Under the pieces are notes generated by a model. That model saw nothing but the letters and a program-made list of their open reading frames with translations, was not told where the DNA came from and ran no database searches. DNA of 12,194 nucleotides from an uncultured Clostridia bacterium (GTDB lineage: Bacteria; Bacillota; Clostridia; TANB77; CAG-508): assembly GCA_948919095.1 (NCBI GenBank), contig CAQYCU010000042.1:1-12194 (forward strand). The letters are read 5' to 3'. A program made the translations under genes and the position numbers. Below, in pieces: positions 1 to 7,277 of this stretch (its first letter is position 1; every line of letters starts with the position of its first letter).

Positions 1-1
1 A

Positions 2-661
2 TTATTTTGCATTATTCTTTATTACTTTATTTGCAATCAAATTGTTGTTATATATGAATTTTCCTATATATGATTTATTTATTTGTCCTACTACTGGTGT
101 ATCGCTTAATATAGGTGCTGATATTGATATAATTGTAAATATAAAATAGACTATTATCACTCCTTCTACTGCTCCACATACTGCTCCACCTATGCTATCA
201 ATTTCTTTAAATACTGGCAATTTTGATATGAATTTTGATAATATTTTTACTACTATTAGTGCTATTTTAACAGCAATATAAATTGCAATAAAGCATATAA
301 TATATATTATTTCTTTTGTTAATTCTGTAGATACATTTTCAATCATCTCGTCTTTTGATTGTGTTGCACTACTTCCAATATTATTAATGTATTCTTTCAT
401 TTGTTTTGGTAAATTAGAATTATCATCAATAGTAAAGTTTGCATCATTCATCGGAATATTTTCTTTTATTGTTTGTTTTATGTTGTCATCAATTTTTGTG
501 TTTTCTATTAATGCATTTCCAATAGGTTTGCATAATATAAGTGCTACTACTAATGCAATTATAAATGAAAATACGTTTACTAATGTTACTGTTAACCCTC
601 TTACCTTTCCTACAAATATTGCGATTGCTATTATCGCAATTATAATCAAATCAACTATCAT
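2..661 (-). CDS. CvpA family integral membrane protein
   Basis: A 219-residue hydrophobic protein, complete: its stop lies at the very left edge of the window. Predicted membrane segments are at about residues 2-17, 23-43, 118-140 and 158-182, with a polar, probably extracytoplasmic loop (about 50-115) between the second and third. The 'GKVRGL' turn near residue 18 and the Gly-rich start of the last helix ('DSIGGAVCGAVEG', about 155-167) fit the CvpA (colicin V production) family, whose general role is poorly defined: envelope homeostasis and, in some bacteria, purine-linked secretion. An AAGGAAG ribosome binding site lies 6 nt before the ATG. It is downstream of the DUF5711 gene on the same strand, with a hairpin between them, so it may be read through or separately transcribed. 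Family call is fairly secure; substrate or role is unknown. Confidence 0.8.
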   Translation of the reverse strand: MIVDLIIIAIIAIAIFVGKVRGLTVTLVNVFSFIIALVVALILCKPIGNALIENTKIDDNIKQTIKENIPMNDANFTIDDNSNLPKQMKEYINNIGSSATQSKDEMIENVSTELTKEIIYIICFIAIYIAVKIALIVVKILSKFISKLPVFKEIDSIGGAVCGAVEGVIIVYFIFTIISISAPILSDTPVVGQINKSYIGKFIYNNNLIANKVIKNNAK

Positions 662-691
662 TCTAAACTTCCTTTCTTTCTAATATATTAG

Positions 692-708
692 TATCCATAA
701 ATTGGATA
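692..708. promoter_or_regulatory. Small inverted repeat upstream of the CvpA-family gene
   Basis: TATCCA and TGGATA (6 bp, perfect) are separated by 5 nt, 31 nt upstream of the CvpA-family start. The position would suit an operator or small leader hairpin. The sequence is short and AT-rich, so chance is a real alternative. I could not place a convincing promoter for the CvpA-family gene around it. Confidence 0.2.
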
Positions 709-736
709 AGAATTGTGCTTTTGGCTAGGCGAATAA

Positions 737-784
737 AAAAGAAACACCGGAAACGTACTTTTTGTGCGTTGAGGATTTTCTTTT
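737..784 (-). terminator. Hairpin with U-tract, likely terminator after the DUF5711 gene
   Basis: An imperfect long hairpin. The outer arm AAAAGAAA (737-744) pairs with TTTCTTTT (777-784), CC (747-748) pairs with GG (773-774), and AACGTAC (752-758) pairs with GTGCGTT (764-770) around a 5-nt loop. On the minus strand it follows the DUF5711 stop by about 35 nt and runs into TTTTTTATT, so it can act as an intrinsic terminator. The inner arm contains a T-G pair on the plus strand that becomes C-A on the minus strand, so the fold is slightly better as plus-strand RNA. A second T-run (776-784) makes it potentially bidirectional. Confidence 0.45.
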
Positions 785-820
785 GAAATTCAACAACTCC
801 AAAACGCAATTATTATTCAA

Positions 821-1954
821 TTATATACTTAGTACTTCTATACTATCCTTATACACAATAGCAACAACCTTTTTTCCAATAACAACTTCCTTAATATTTT
901 TTATTGTACTATACTTTTTTATTAGCCAACCATTTGTATCAATAAAATGCATTTCATTTCCTAAATCCACTGCTGTTGTTCCCTCATTACAGTATATGTT
1001 CTTAGCTGTATTTTTAAGATTATAAATATTATCTTTTTTGTTTTCAATATTTAATATATGAAGCTCTACTACATTTTCTACTGTATTTTCTCTTACATAG
1101 CTAACATATCCACTATTATTTATGTCAATTAAGTTTATGTTTTTGTTTATATCTAATATTTTTTCGTCATTTCCATCTGAAAATACATGAATGCTATCAT
1201 CTGCAAAACATACTACTTTATTTTTCTTATATTTTATTTTTAAAAATAGTGTATCGCTATTCCCTTTATATGTATGTATTATGGCTTCTCCTGAGTCGTT
1301 TTTTGCTTTTTCTACCGATATTGTTTTTACTGATGAACCTATTGTTGCACCAGATGTGTTGATTTCAATAAAGCTTAAGTACTTTCCATCTTCTGATAGT
1401 GCTAAGTCAGTTGCTGTTGTAGTTGATAAAAATGTCTTGAAACTTTCTCTTCCAGTTATGTCATACATCGAAATTACTGATTTGTACACTGTTCCTGATA
1501 TTGAAACCCCAACAGCTCCATTGTTGTTTACACATATCTGGGATACTTGCCCTTCTACTTCTTTTTGCCATTGTAAAGTTTCTCCATAAATTAAGTATAA
1601 GTCAGAGTTTCCCTCATCTCCTATAAGCAAATAATCTCCACTACTTGCAAATATTGGTTTTTCAGCTTGTATATTTATATCTGTTACTCTTTTTCCATTT
1701 TGATTATATATTGTCAAAGTATTGTCATTAAATATTGCAATATTATTACTATAGGCAAATATCTTTGATGTTTTATATCCTTCTAGTGCAATCTTAGGCA
1801 AATTACTTTCTTCTACATTTTTCATTAATATATTTTTATCTATCCAGCTTCTTGCAGTGCTATTTCCTATGTATAAACCTAAAATAACAATTACAGCTAT
1901 TACTAGAATTGATAATAATATTGTTACTATTATCTTTTTTGTTTTAGTATTCAT
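821..1954 (-). CDS. DUF5711 family membrane-anchored protein, beta-propeller-like
   Basis: A 377-residue protein with one N-terminal membrane anchor (about residues 8-30, preceded by a Lys-rich cytoplasmic tip) and a large outside domain. After the anchor come repeating beta-rich units of roughly 40 residues, for example 'KIFAYSNNIAIFNDNTLTIYN' near 64, then 'DLALSEDGKYLSFIE' in the middle and 'GWLIKKYSTIKNIKEVVIGKKVVAIVY' near the end. This resembles WD/PQQ-type propeller blades and matches the DUF5711 family of Clostridia. Biochemical function is unknown; an envelope surface scaffold or sensor is only a guess. The ATG at 1954 has GAAAGGG 6 nt upstream. It is divergent from the ABC operon and lies just upstream of the CvpA-family gene on the same strand. 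Confidence 0.7.
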   Translation of the reverse strand: MNTKTKKIIVTILLSILVIAVIVILGLYIGNSTARSWIDKNILMKNVEESNLPKIALEGYKTSKIFAYSNNIAIFNDNTLTIYNQNGKRVTDINIQAEKPIFASSGDYLLIGDEGNSDLYLIYGETLQWQKEVEGQVSQICVNNNGAVGVSISGTVYKSVISMYDITGRESFKTFLSTTTATDLALSEDGKYLSFIEINTSGATIGSSVKTISVEKAKNDSGEAIIHTYKGNSDTLFLKIKYKKNKVVCFADDSIHVFSDGNDEKILDINKNINLIDINNSGYVSYVRENTVENVVELHILNIENKKDNIYNLKNTAKNIYCNEGTTAVDLGNEMHFIDTNGWLIKKYSTIKNIKEVVIGKKVVAIVYKDSIEVLSI

Positions 1955-2000
1955 ATTTAGCCCTTTCTTTTATTTCTTGGCTTTTTATTTTCATAACTAG

Positions 2001-2030
2001 AGTATATCATATTAGACTTCATATCTGCAA
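2001..2030 (-). promoter_or_regulatory. Candidate promoter for the DUF5711 gene
   Basis: Read on the minus strand: TTGCAG (2030-2025), 18 nt, then TATACT (2006-2001), preceded by TGA as an extended -10. The -10 matches the sigma-A consensus at 5 of 6 positions; the -35 is weak. It sits about 47 nt upstream of the DUF5711 start, in the divergent intergenic region. Confidence 0.4.
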
Positions 2031-2102
2031 TATAAATTTGAAATTCGTACATTTATTATGTAATAATTTTTGTGAATTTTCTGTGAAAATATCTTTAATA
2101 TC

Positions 2103-2131
2103 TTGCCAAATTTCATATTGAGTGATAATAT
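2103..2131 (+). promoter_or_regulatory. Candidate sigma-A promoter for the ABC operon
   Basis: TTGCCA (2103-2108, 5 of 6 to consensus) and TAATAT (2126-2131) are separated by 17 nt, with TG at 2123-2124 giving an extended -10. Alternatively the -10 is GATAAT at 2124-2129 with a short 15-nt spacer. It lies about 30 nt before the likely TTG start of the ATPase gene. The -10 is overlapped by an inverted repeat, so the promoter may be repressible. Confidence 0.5.
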
Positions 2132-2133
2132 GA
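2113..2133. promoter_or_regulatory. Inverted repeat over the -10 box, possible operator
   Basis: TCATATT (2113-2119) and AATATGA (2127-2133) are perfect 7-bp arms with a 7-nt spacer. They span the spacer and -10 element of the candidate promoter for the ABC operon. The geometry suits a dimeric repressor site; no regulator gene is present in the window. AT-rich composition raises the chance background. Confidence 0.3.
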
Positions 2134-2150
2134 GTTCAATATAAAAATAT

Positions 2151-2155
2151 GGAGG
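2151..2155 (+). promoter_or_regulatory. Ribosome binding site that selects the TTG start at 2164
   Basis: GGAGG lies 8 nt before TTG (2164). The in-frame ATG at 2149 overlaps this GGAGG and has no other good Shine-Dalgarno upstream, so the TTG is the likelier initiator; the protein then begins MIEVKNITKKYG, the usual start of this ATPase family. Confidence 0.65.
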
Positions 2156-2163
2156 TACTAGCT

Positions 2164-3414
2164 TTGATTGAAGTAAAGAATATTACAAAAAAGTATGGTA
2201 GCTTTGTAGCAGTTGATAACATTAACTTTGAAGTTAATGATAATGAGATTGTTGGATTTTTAGGTCCTAATGGTGCTGGAAAGTCTACTACAATGAACAT
2301 GATTACAGGCTACATTGAGCCTAGCAAAGGCAAAATTATAGTTAATGGTTATGATATTTCAAAATCACCTTTAAAGGCTAAAAGTCAAATTGGTTATATG
2401 CCTGAAAGTGTACCATTATACAATGATTTAACAGTTAATGACTTTGTTAGTTATATGGCTAATTTGAAAGGTGTTAAAAGAAAAAGTATTAAACAAGAAG
2501 TTGATAAAGTACTTGCTGACACTGATTTAACTAATGTTAAAAATAAGTTGATTAAAAATATTTCCCGTGGATATAAACAAAGAGTTGGGTTAGCTGGTGC
2601 TTTGGTTGGTAATCCAAAAATTTTAATTTTGGACGAACCTACTGTTGGTTTAGACCCAAAGCAAATTACTGAAATTAGAGATTTAATTAAAAAACTTGGT
2701 AAAAACCATACAGTTATTTTAAGTTCTCATATCCTATCAGAGGTTAGTCAAATCTGTGAGAAGGTTATTATTATAAATCATGGCAAAATTGTTGCTGTTG
2801 ATACTCCTCAAAATCTTGAAAATAAAACTCAGAATGACAATACTATTATGGTTACTGTTGAGGATAAAAATGATAAGATGAAGACTATTTCTAAAAAATT
2901 GAAAAATGCTACATCTGTTAAATTTATTAAACAATTTTCAGATGGTTCTTCTCAATATCTAATTTCTGCTAAAGCTGATACTGATATTAGAAAAGAAATC
3001 TTCAATGTTTTCGCTAAGGAAGATATTACCGTTCTTGAGCTTAAGAAAAGTGAAAATACTTTAGAAGATGCTTTCTTAAAAATCATTGATGATAAAGATA
3101 GTTCTCTTAAAAGTGTTGAAAATGCTAAGAAAAAAGCCAAAGATGATAGAAAAAAAGAACTTGATAAAATGGATAAAGACGAAAGAAAGATTGCTATCAA
3201 GGAAGATAAGAAAAAAGCTAAAGAAGAGAAAAAATTAGAAATTGAGAAAAAGTGGGAAGAAGAACAAGAAATTGAACGTTTTGAAAAAGAAAAAAAACAA
3301 CAATTAAAAGAAACTAAGAGGGAAATTAAAAATTCTAAAAAGGCTTCAACTAAAAGTTCATCTTCTAGCAAAAATAATTTTTCTAAGAAATCAGGAAAAG
3401 GAGGCAAAAAATAA
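2164..3414 (+). CDS. ABC transporter ATPase, GldA-like, with a Lys/Glu-rich tail
   Basis: The ATPase of an ABC-2 exporter-type system, 416 residues from the TTG start (421 if the ATG at 2149 is used). Residues 1-230 hold the nucleotide-binding domain: Walker A GPNGAGKST (34-42), a 'GYMPES' Q-loop region (78-82) of the GldA type, signature ISRGYKQR (133-140), Walker B LILDEPT (154-160) with the D-loop GLDP, and H-loop SSH (187-189). About 225-310 is the usual C-terminal domain, ending in 'TLEDAFLKI'. Residues 311-416 are unusual: about 100 residues dominated by Lys, Glu and Asp, probably a helical or coiled segment, then a Ser/Lys-rich end. Most relatives stop near residue 310. The stop overlaps the permease start by one base (TAATG), so the genes are translationally coupled. 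Transported substrate is unknown. Confidence 0.9.
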   Translation: MIEVKNITKKYGSFVAVDNINFEVNDNEIVGFLGPNGAGKSTTMNMITGYIEPSKGKIIVNGYDISKSPLKAKSQIGYMPESVPLYNDLTVNDFVSYMANLKGVKRKSIKQEVDKVLADTDLTNVKNKLIKNISRGYKQRVGLAGALVGNPKILILDEPTVGLDPKQITEIRDLIKKLGKNHTVILSSHILSEVSQICEKVIIINHGKIVAVDTPQNLENKTQNDNTIMVTVEDKNDKMKTISKKLKNATSVKFIKQFSDGSSQYLISAKADTDIRKEIFNVFAKEDITVLELKKSENTLEDAFLKIIDDKDSSLKSVENAKKKAKDDRKKELDKMDKDERKIAIKEDKKKAKEEKKLEIEKKWEEEQEIERFEKEKKQQLKETKREIKNSKKASTKSSSSSKNNFSKKSGKGGKK

Positions 3415-4097
3415 TGTGGGCAATAGCAAAAAAAGAATTTAAACAATACTTTTTATCTCCAATAGGTTATGTATATATTGGAATATTTTTATTAACATGC
3501 AGTTTGTTTTTCTACCTTGATATTTTTTCATATCAAAGTACACAATTTGCGAGAATGTTTGGCTCTGCTTCAACTGTTTTAACTTTCATCATCCCTATTC
3601 TAACAATGAGAATGTTTGCTGAGGAAAGAAAAAATGGAACTGAAGTTTTACTACTTACCTCCCCTAGAAGTGTTACTCAAATAGTCCTAGGAAAGTTTAC
3701 TGCTGGAGCATTGGTTGTTCTAGTTTCAACCCTTGCAACATTTATCTATTATTTTATATTACAATTTTTTGGTGCTCCACAATTTGCAAGTAGCTTAATC
3801 GCTATAATTGGATTTTCTCTTCTAGCTCTTGCTTATGTTTCATTTGGAATGTTTGCTTCAAGCCTAACTGAAAATCAAGTTATTGCAGCAATTATTTCAA
3901 TAGGATTTTTCTTACTATCATGGTTCTTGCCTAATATCGTTACTTCTTTAAGTGATTACTCTTTAATGTATGCATTTTATGATTCTTTCTATGCAGGAAC
4001 TATTGGAATATCTAATTTGGTACTATTATTGTCTTTTACTGCTATGTTTATTATTTTCACAATAATGGTTATTCAAAGAAGAAAAAATGTTAAGTAG
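3414..4097 (+). CDS. ABC-2 type permease, GldF-like
   Basis: The membrane subunit of the ABC system, 227 residues with about six hydrophobic segments (roughly 17-38, 53-67, 97-118, 127-147, 155-173 and 198-219). The stretch 'RMFAEERKNGTEVLLLTSP' (about 66-84), after the second segment, is the hallmark coupling region of ABC-2 permeases of the GldF/NosY kind. The ATG is set by AAGGAGG (3398-3404) inside the end of the ATPase gene, with a 9-nt spacer. It ends 12 nt before the GldG-like gene, confirming one operon. In gliding Bacteroidetes GldA-GldF-GldG make one complex; in a non-gliding clostridium the role is unknown and probably envelope-related export. Confidence 0.9.
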   Translation: MWAIAKKEFKQYFLSPIGYVYIGIFLLTCSLFFYLDIFSYQSTQFARMFGSASTVLTFIIPILTMRMFAEERKNGTEVLLLTSPRSVTQIVLGKFTAGALVVLVSTLATFIYYFILQFFGAPQFASSLIAIIGFSLLALAYVSFGMFASSLTENQVIAAIISIGFFLLSWFLPNIVTSLSDYSLMYAFYDSFYAGTIGISNLVLLLSFTAMFIIFTIMVIQRRKNVK

Positions 4098-4109
4098 GAG
4101 GATATAAAA

Positions 4110-5573
4110 TTGAAAAGATTTATAATGCTTATTAAGGATAAATGGTTAAAACAAACTTCTTTAACTATATTGCTTGTGGCTTTAATATTGGTTGTATTTA
4201 TTGCTGTAAACCTTATATTTAGAAGATTAGATTTTAAACCTATTGATTTTACTAAAGAGAAAATTTATAGTTTATCAGATGAATCTAAAAAAGATGTTAA
4301 AGATATTGAGCAAAATGTTAATATGTATTTCTTTAATTATACTGAAGATGCTACAGCAGTTGTCTTAGGCAAACAGTATCATGATATTAATGACAAAATT
4401 ACTGTTCAAGTTATTAATCCAACAGAAAGACCTGATTTAGTTTCTGAGTTTGGTATAACTACTTCCGAACAACTTGTTGCAGTTTCTTCTAATCAAAGAT
4501 ATAAAACTATTAGTGCTTATGATATGTACAGTACTGATTATACTACAAATACTACTCTTGACCTAACTGAGCAGAAATTAACTAATGCAATTATTGATGT
4601 TACAATCACTAGTAAGCCTCAAATTTACTTCTTAACTGGACATAATGAGTATGGAATTACTAATGAACTTAGTTCTTTAAATCAAGGTATTATTAATGAA
4701 GTTATGGATGTTTCTACTATTGATTTATTGACTAAAGATATGCCAGAACTTTGCGATGTTTTAATTATTGCTAATCCTATTACTGATTTTGCTGATATTG
4801 AGGTTGAGAAAATTCAAAATTACATAAATAATGGTGGTAAGATTGTATGGATGCAGGACCCTTATATAAATATTAGAAATTACACTGATGATATGTTCCC
4901 TAATATGAAGAAGATATTATCACAATTTGGTATTAGCTTTTCTAAGGGATTCATATGTGAAAATGATAGTGACCATGCTCTTGCTGGTTCTCCTGCAATT
5001 ATTATGCCTGACCTTACATATAATAGTATTGTTAAAGATATTTTCACTGATGGAAAGGTTCTTATGCCTTACTGTGGAAGAATTGAGACTGCTGACAGTG
5101 AAACTTTAGAAAGCTTAGGCGTTACTGCAAATGCTTTTGTACAATCTACTAATTCTTCTTTTTATAAAGATAATTTAAACAGTAATACTTTCTTCACTCA
5201 AACTGATAGTGATGAAACTGGACCATTTACTATTGGTGAAACTCTTGAGAAGAAAGTTAGTGATGATAAAACTGCTACTTTAGTTGCATATTCAAGTGTG
5301 ATTTTTGCTTCAGATGAAGGTATACCTATTGATATGCAAAACTATATTATACCTATTCAATCACGTAATAATAGAGATTTAATTTTAAATACTGTAAGTT
5401 ATTTGACTGACAGAGAGGATTCTATTAGAATTAGAAAAGATACTGGAGTTGTTACTTTTAATACTGCTACTAAAACTCAAGCTACTATTGTTAAGTGGAC
5501 AATATTTGGTTTCCCTGTTCTAATTATTATTGCAGGTATTTTGATTTCTATTGTTAGAAAGAGAAGAAAATAA
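4110..5573 (+). CDS. GldG family protein, membrane-anchored ABC partner
   Basis: A 487-residue protein with an N-terminal membrane segment (about 17-37), a large outside domain and a C-terminal membrane segment (about 463-482) ending in RKRRK. The stretch just after the first segment, 'DFTKEKIYSLSDESK' (about 46-60), is the family signature of GldG / ABC_transp_aux proteins; 'LTEQKLTNAI' (about 152-161) and 'YFLTGHNEYG' (about 173-182) are also typical. The start is TTG with AGGAGG (4096-4101) 8 nt upstream; no nearer ATG fits. It probably forms the extracytoplasmic part of the complex made by the two preceding genes. Many clostridial cassettes of this kind carry a further DUF4340 gene; here a terminator follows directly instead. 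Confidence 0.88.
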   Translation: MKRFIMLIKDKWLKQTSLTILLVALILVVFIAVNLIFRRLDFKPIDFTKEKIYSLSDESKKDVKDIEQNVNMYFFNYTEDATAVVLGKQYHDINDKITVQVINPTERPDLVSEFGITTSEQLVAVSSNQRYKTISAYDMYSTDYTTNTTLDLTEQKLTNAIIDVTITSKPQIYFLTGHNEYGITNELSSLNQGIINEVMDVSTIDLLTKDMPELCDVLIIANPITDFADIEVEKIQNYINNGGKIVWMQDPYINIRNYTDDMFPNMKKILSQFGISFSKGFICENDSDHALAGSPAIIMPDLTYNSIVKDIFTDGKVLMPYCGRIETADSETLESLGVTANAFVQSTNSSFYKDNLNSNTFFTQTDSDETGPFTIGETLEKKVSDDKTATLVAYSSVIFASDEGIPIDMQNYIIPIQSRNNRDLILNTVSYLTDREDSIRIRKDTGVVTFNTATKTQATIVKWTIFGFPVLIIIAGILISIVRKRRK

Positions 5574-5579
5574 AATTTT

Positions 5580-5603
5580 AGAGCTCCGTTTTAACGGAGC
5601 TCT
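5580..5603. terminator. Strong bidirectional intrinsic terminator
   Basis: A perfect 10-bp GC-containing stem, AGAGCTCCGT (5580-5589) and ACGGAGCTCT (5594-5603), with a 4-nt TTTA loop. It is followed by ATTTTAAT on the plus strand and by AAAATTTTA on the minus strand. It lies 6 nt after the GldG-like stop and 30 nt beyond the stop of the convergent aminopeptidase gene, so it serves both. Confidence 0.85.
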
Positions 5604-5633
5604 ATTTTAATAAATTGAAAAAGAATTGATATT

Positions 5634-7055
5634 TTAGTTATTAAAAAATGCAGTATATGCTAAAAATGCCTGATAAATATCAAACTTACTAGCGACTTCA
5701 TATGGAGAGTGCATTGATAATATTGGAATGCCACAGTCAACTACATCTATTCCTTTATTTGCAAGAATATATGCAATTGTTCCTCCCCCTCCTACATCAA
5801 CTTTTCCTAACTCTGTAAGTTGATATTTGATATTATTATCATTAAATATTTTTCTAATTTGTGCTACATATTCTGCATTTGCATCTGATGCATTATATTT
5901 TCCGCCTGAGCCTGTATATTTAGTTAAGGCTATTCCATGTCCCATAAAACCTGCATTTTCTAGGTCTTGTACGTCTGTATATAGTGGGTCAACTCCTGCA
6001 TCAACGTCAGCTGATAACATTTTTGAATTACAGAATACTTTATCTAAAAGATTTGGTCTATTTACTCTTAGTTTATTTAATATCTCTGAAATGAATGTAT
6101 CAAATACATGAGATTCCATTCCTGTATTTCCCATGCTTCCTATTTCTTCTTTATCTGAGAATAGACATACTGCTGTTCTTTGTGGCTTTTCTACATTTAA
6201 TATTGCACGTAATGAAGTATATACACATACTTTGTCATCTTGCCCATATCCTGCAACTAAGCTTTCGTCAAATCCTAAAGTACGTGCTTTAAATGCTGGT
6301 ACTACTTCAAGCTCGCTACTGAAAAAGTCTTCTTCTGTAATTCCATATTTTTGATTTAATATTCTCATTATATTTTGTTTTACTTTTCCAGCCTTTTTCT
6401 CTGCTTTTGCTTTCTCGTCTTCTTCATTTTTATTTTCATCTTCTTTTATTGGAATATTTCCTACAACTACGTCTAGTTTTTCAGCTTCTATTGCTTCACC
6501 TAGTTTCTTTTGGTTTTGTGCTTTTGCTAAATGTGGTAAAAGGTCAGTTATTACAAATACTGGTTCATCTTCATTTTCACCTATTGATACAGTTATCTTT
6601 TCCCCATTTTCTTTTACTATTACTCCATGAATTGCTAGGGGAATTGCTGTCCATTGATATTTTTTTATTCCGCCATAATAGTGTGTATTAAAGTATGAAA
6701 AATTCCCTGTCTGATATAATGGATTCGGTTTTAAATCAAGCCTTGGAGAATCTCCATGTGCTCCTATTATATTTATTCCTGCTTCGATATCTTGTGAACC
6801 TATTACTGCTAAATATAAATTCTTGTCTCTATTTTTGTAATATACTTTGTCTCCTGCATGTAGTTCTGTATATTCGTCTAAATGTTTAAATCCACTTGCT
6901 ATTGCTAGATTTTCAGCGTTTGCCACTATCTCTCTTTCTGTTTTTGATTTGTTTAAGAATTCTATATATTGTTTTGAGAATTCAAATATCTTATTTTTTA
7001 ATTCCTCTTCTACGCCTTCCCAACCTGATTTGTTTTGTTTTAATATCTCGCTCAT
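5634..7055 (-). CDS. M18 family zinc aminopeptidase
   Basis: A cytoplasmic metallo-aminopeptidase of the M18 family, 473 residues, full length. It removes N-terminal residues from peptides, with acidic residues preferred in some members, using two metal ions. Visible active-site blocks are 'GAHGDSPR' (H100, D102), 'GQDDK' (271-275), 'DKEEIGS' (E303/E304), 'SADVDAG' (D350) and 'SMHSPYE' (H449), all in family order. Residues 204-226 are a charged, Glu/Lys-rich low-complexity insertion between the catalytic and dimerisation parts. GGAAGG precedes the ATG by 3-4 nt, within a purine-rich AGGAAAGGAAGG tract. It has its own upstream promoter candidate and about 120 nt of leader, and shares a terminator with the convergent ABC operon. 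No functional link to the neighbours is evident. Confidence 0.93.
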   Translation of the reverse strand: MSEILKQNKSGWEGVEEELKNKIFEFSKQYIEFLNKSKTEREIVANAENLAIASGFKHLDEYTELHAGDKVYYKNRDKNLYLAVIGSQDIEAGINIIGAHGDSPRLDLKPNPLYQTGNFSYFNTHYYGGIKKYQWTAIPLAIHGVIVKENGEKITVSIGENEDEPVFVITDLLPHLAKAQNQKKLGEAIEAEKLDVVVGNIPIKEDENKNEEDEKAKAEKKAGKVKQNIMRILNQKYGITEEDFFSSELEVVPAFKARTLGFDESLVAGYGQDDKVCVYTSLRAILNVEKPQRTAVCLFSDKEEIGSMGNTGMESHVFDTFISEILNKLRVNRPNLLDKVFCNSKMLSADVDAGVDPLYTDVQDLENAGFMGHGIALTKYTGSGGKYNASDANAEYVAQIRKIFNDNNIKYQLTELGKVDVGGGGTIAYILANKGIDVVDCGIPILSMHSPYEVASKFDIYQAFLAYTAFFNN

Positions 7056-7180
7056 TTTCCTTCCTTTCCTAATGATATAATTTTACTTGAAAAAGTTGTT
7101 ATCTATGAACTTATCTTTTGATAATAACTGTTTTCAAATTTTTCATTATGTTTATTATTTCTTTTTTTGTTTCTATTATT

Positions 7181-7209
7181 CTTATATCATAAATTATTAA
7201 TTTTGAAAA
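7181..7209 (-). promoter_or_regulatory. Candidate promoter for the aminopeptidase gene
   Basis: On the minus strand: TTTTCA (7209-7204, 4 of 6), 17 nt, then TATAAG (7186-7181, 5 of 6), preceded by TGA as an extended -10. Transcription would start near 7174, leaving a leader of about 119 nt before the ATG. That leader includes a short hairpin, TTATC-AAAA-GATAA. I recognise no riboswitch in it. Confidence 0.4.
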
Positions 7210-7248
7210 GTCTTTTTTGTATATTTTTGGAAATTTTTTATAAAACTA

Positions 7249-7273
7249 AATCTGCCATTTTTCATGGCAGATT
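7249..7273 (-). terminator. Hairpin after trpS, likely terminator
   Basis: A perfect 10-bp stem, AATCTGCCAT (7249-7258) and ATGGCAGATT (7264-7273), with a 5-nt loop, starting 4 nt after the trpS stop on the minus strand. The following minus-strand bases (TAGTTTTATAA) are only moderately T-rich, so it may be a partial terminator. It is still the natural end of the ThrRS-like / 741-aa / trpS operon. Confidence 0.7.
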
Positions 7274-7277
7274 CTTT

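Noticed and set aside
1191..1589. 132-residue plus-strand open frame opposite the DUF5711 gene
   Set aside because: It lies wholly inside a well-supported minus-strand gene, has no suitable ribosome binding site, and its composition follows from the opposite strand.
2952..3446. 164-residue open frame on the minus strand opposite the ATPase tail
   Set aside because: It is the mirror of the Lys/Glu-rich tail, giving Phe/Ser/Leu runs with no family resemblance, and it lacks a ribosome binding site. The plus-strand gene is certain.
6095..6691. Several plus-strand open frames opposite the M18 aminopeptidase
   Set aside because: Leu/His-rich translations with no start signals, covering conserved catalytic blocks of the aminopeptidase on the other strand.
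7085..7150. Short dyad in the aminopeptidase leader (TTATC-AAAA-GATAA) as a regulatory RNA
   Set aside because: The stem is only 5 bp and AT-only; too weak to call a separate feature.
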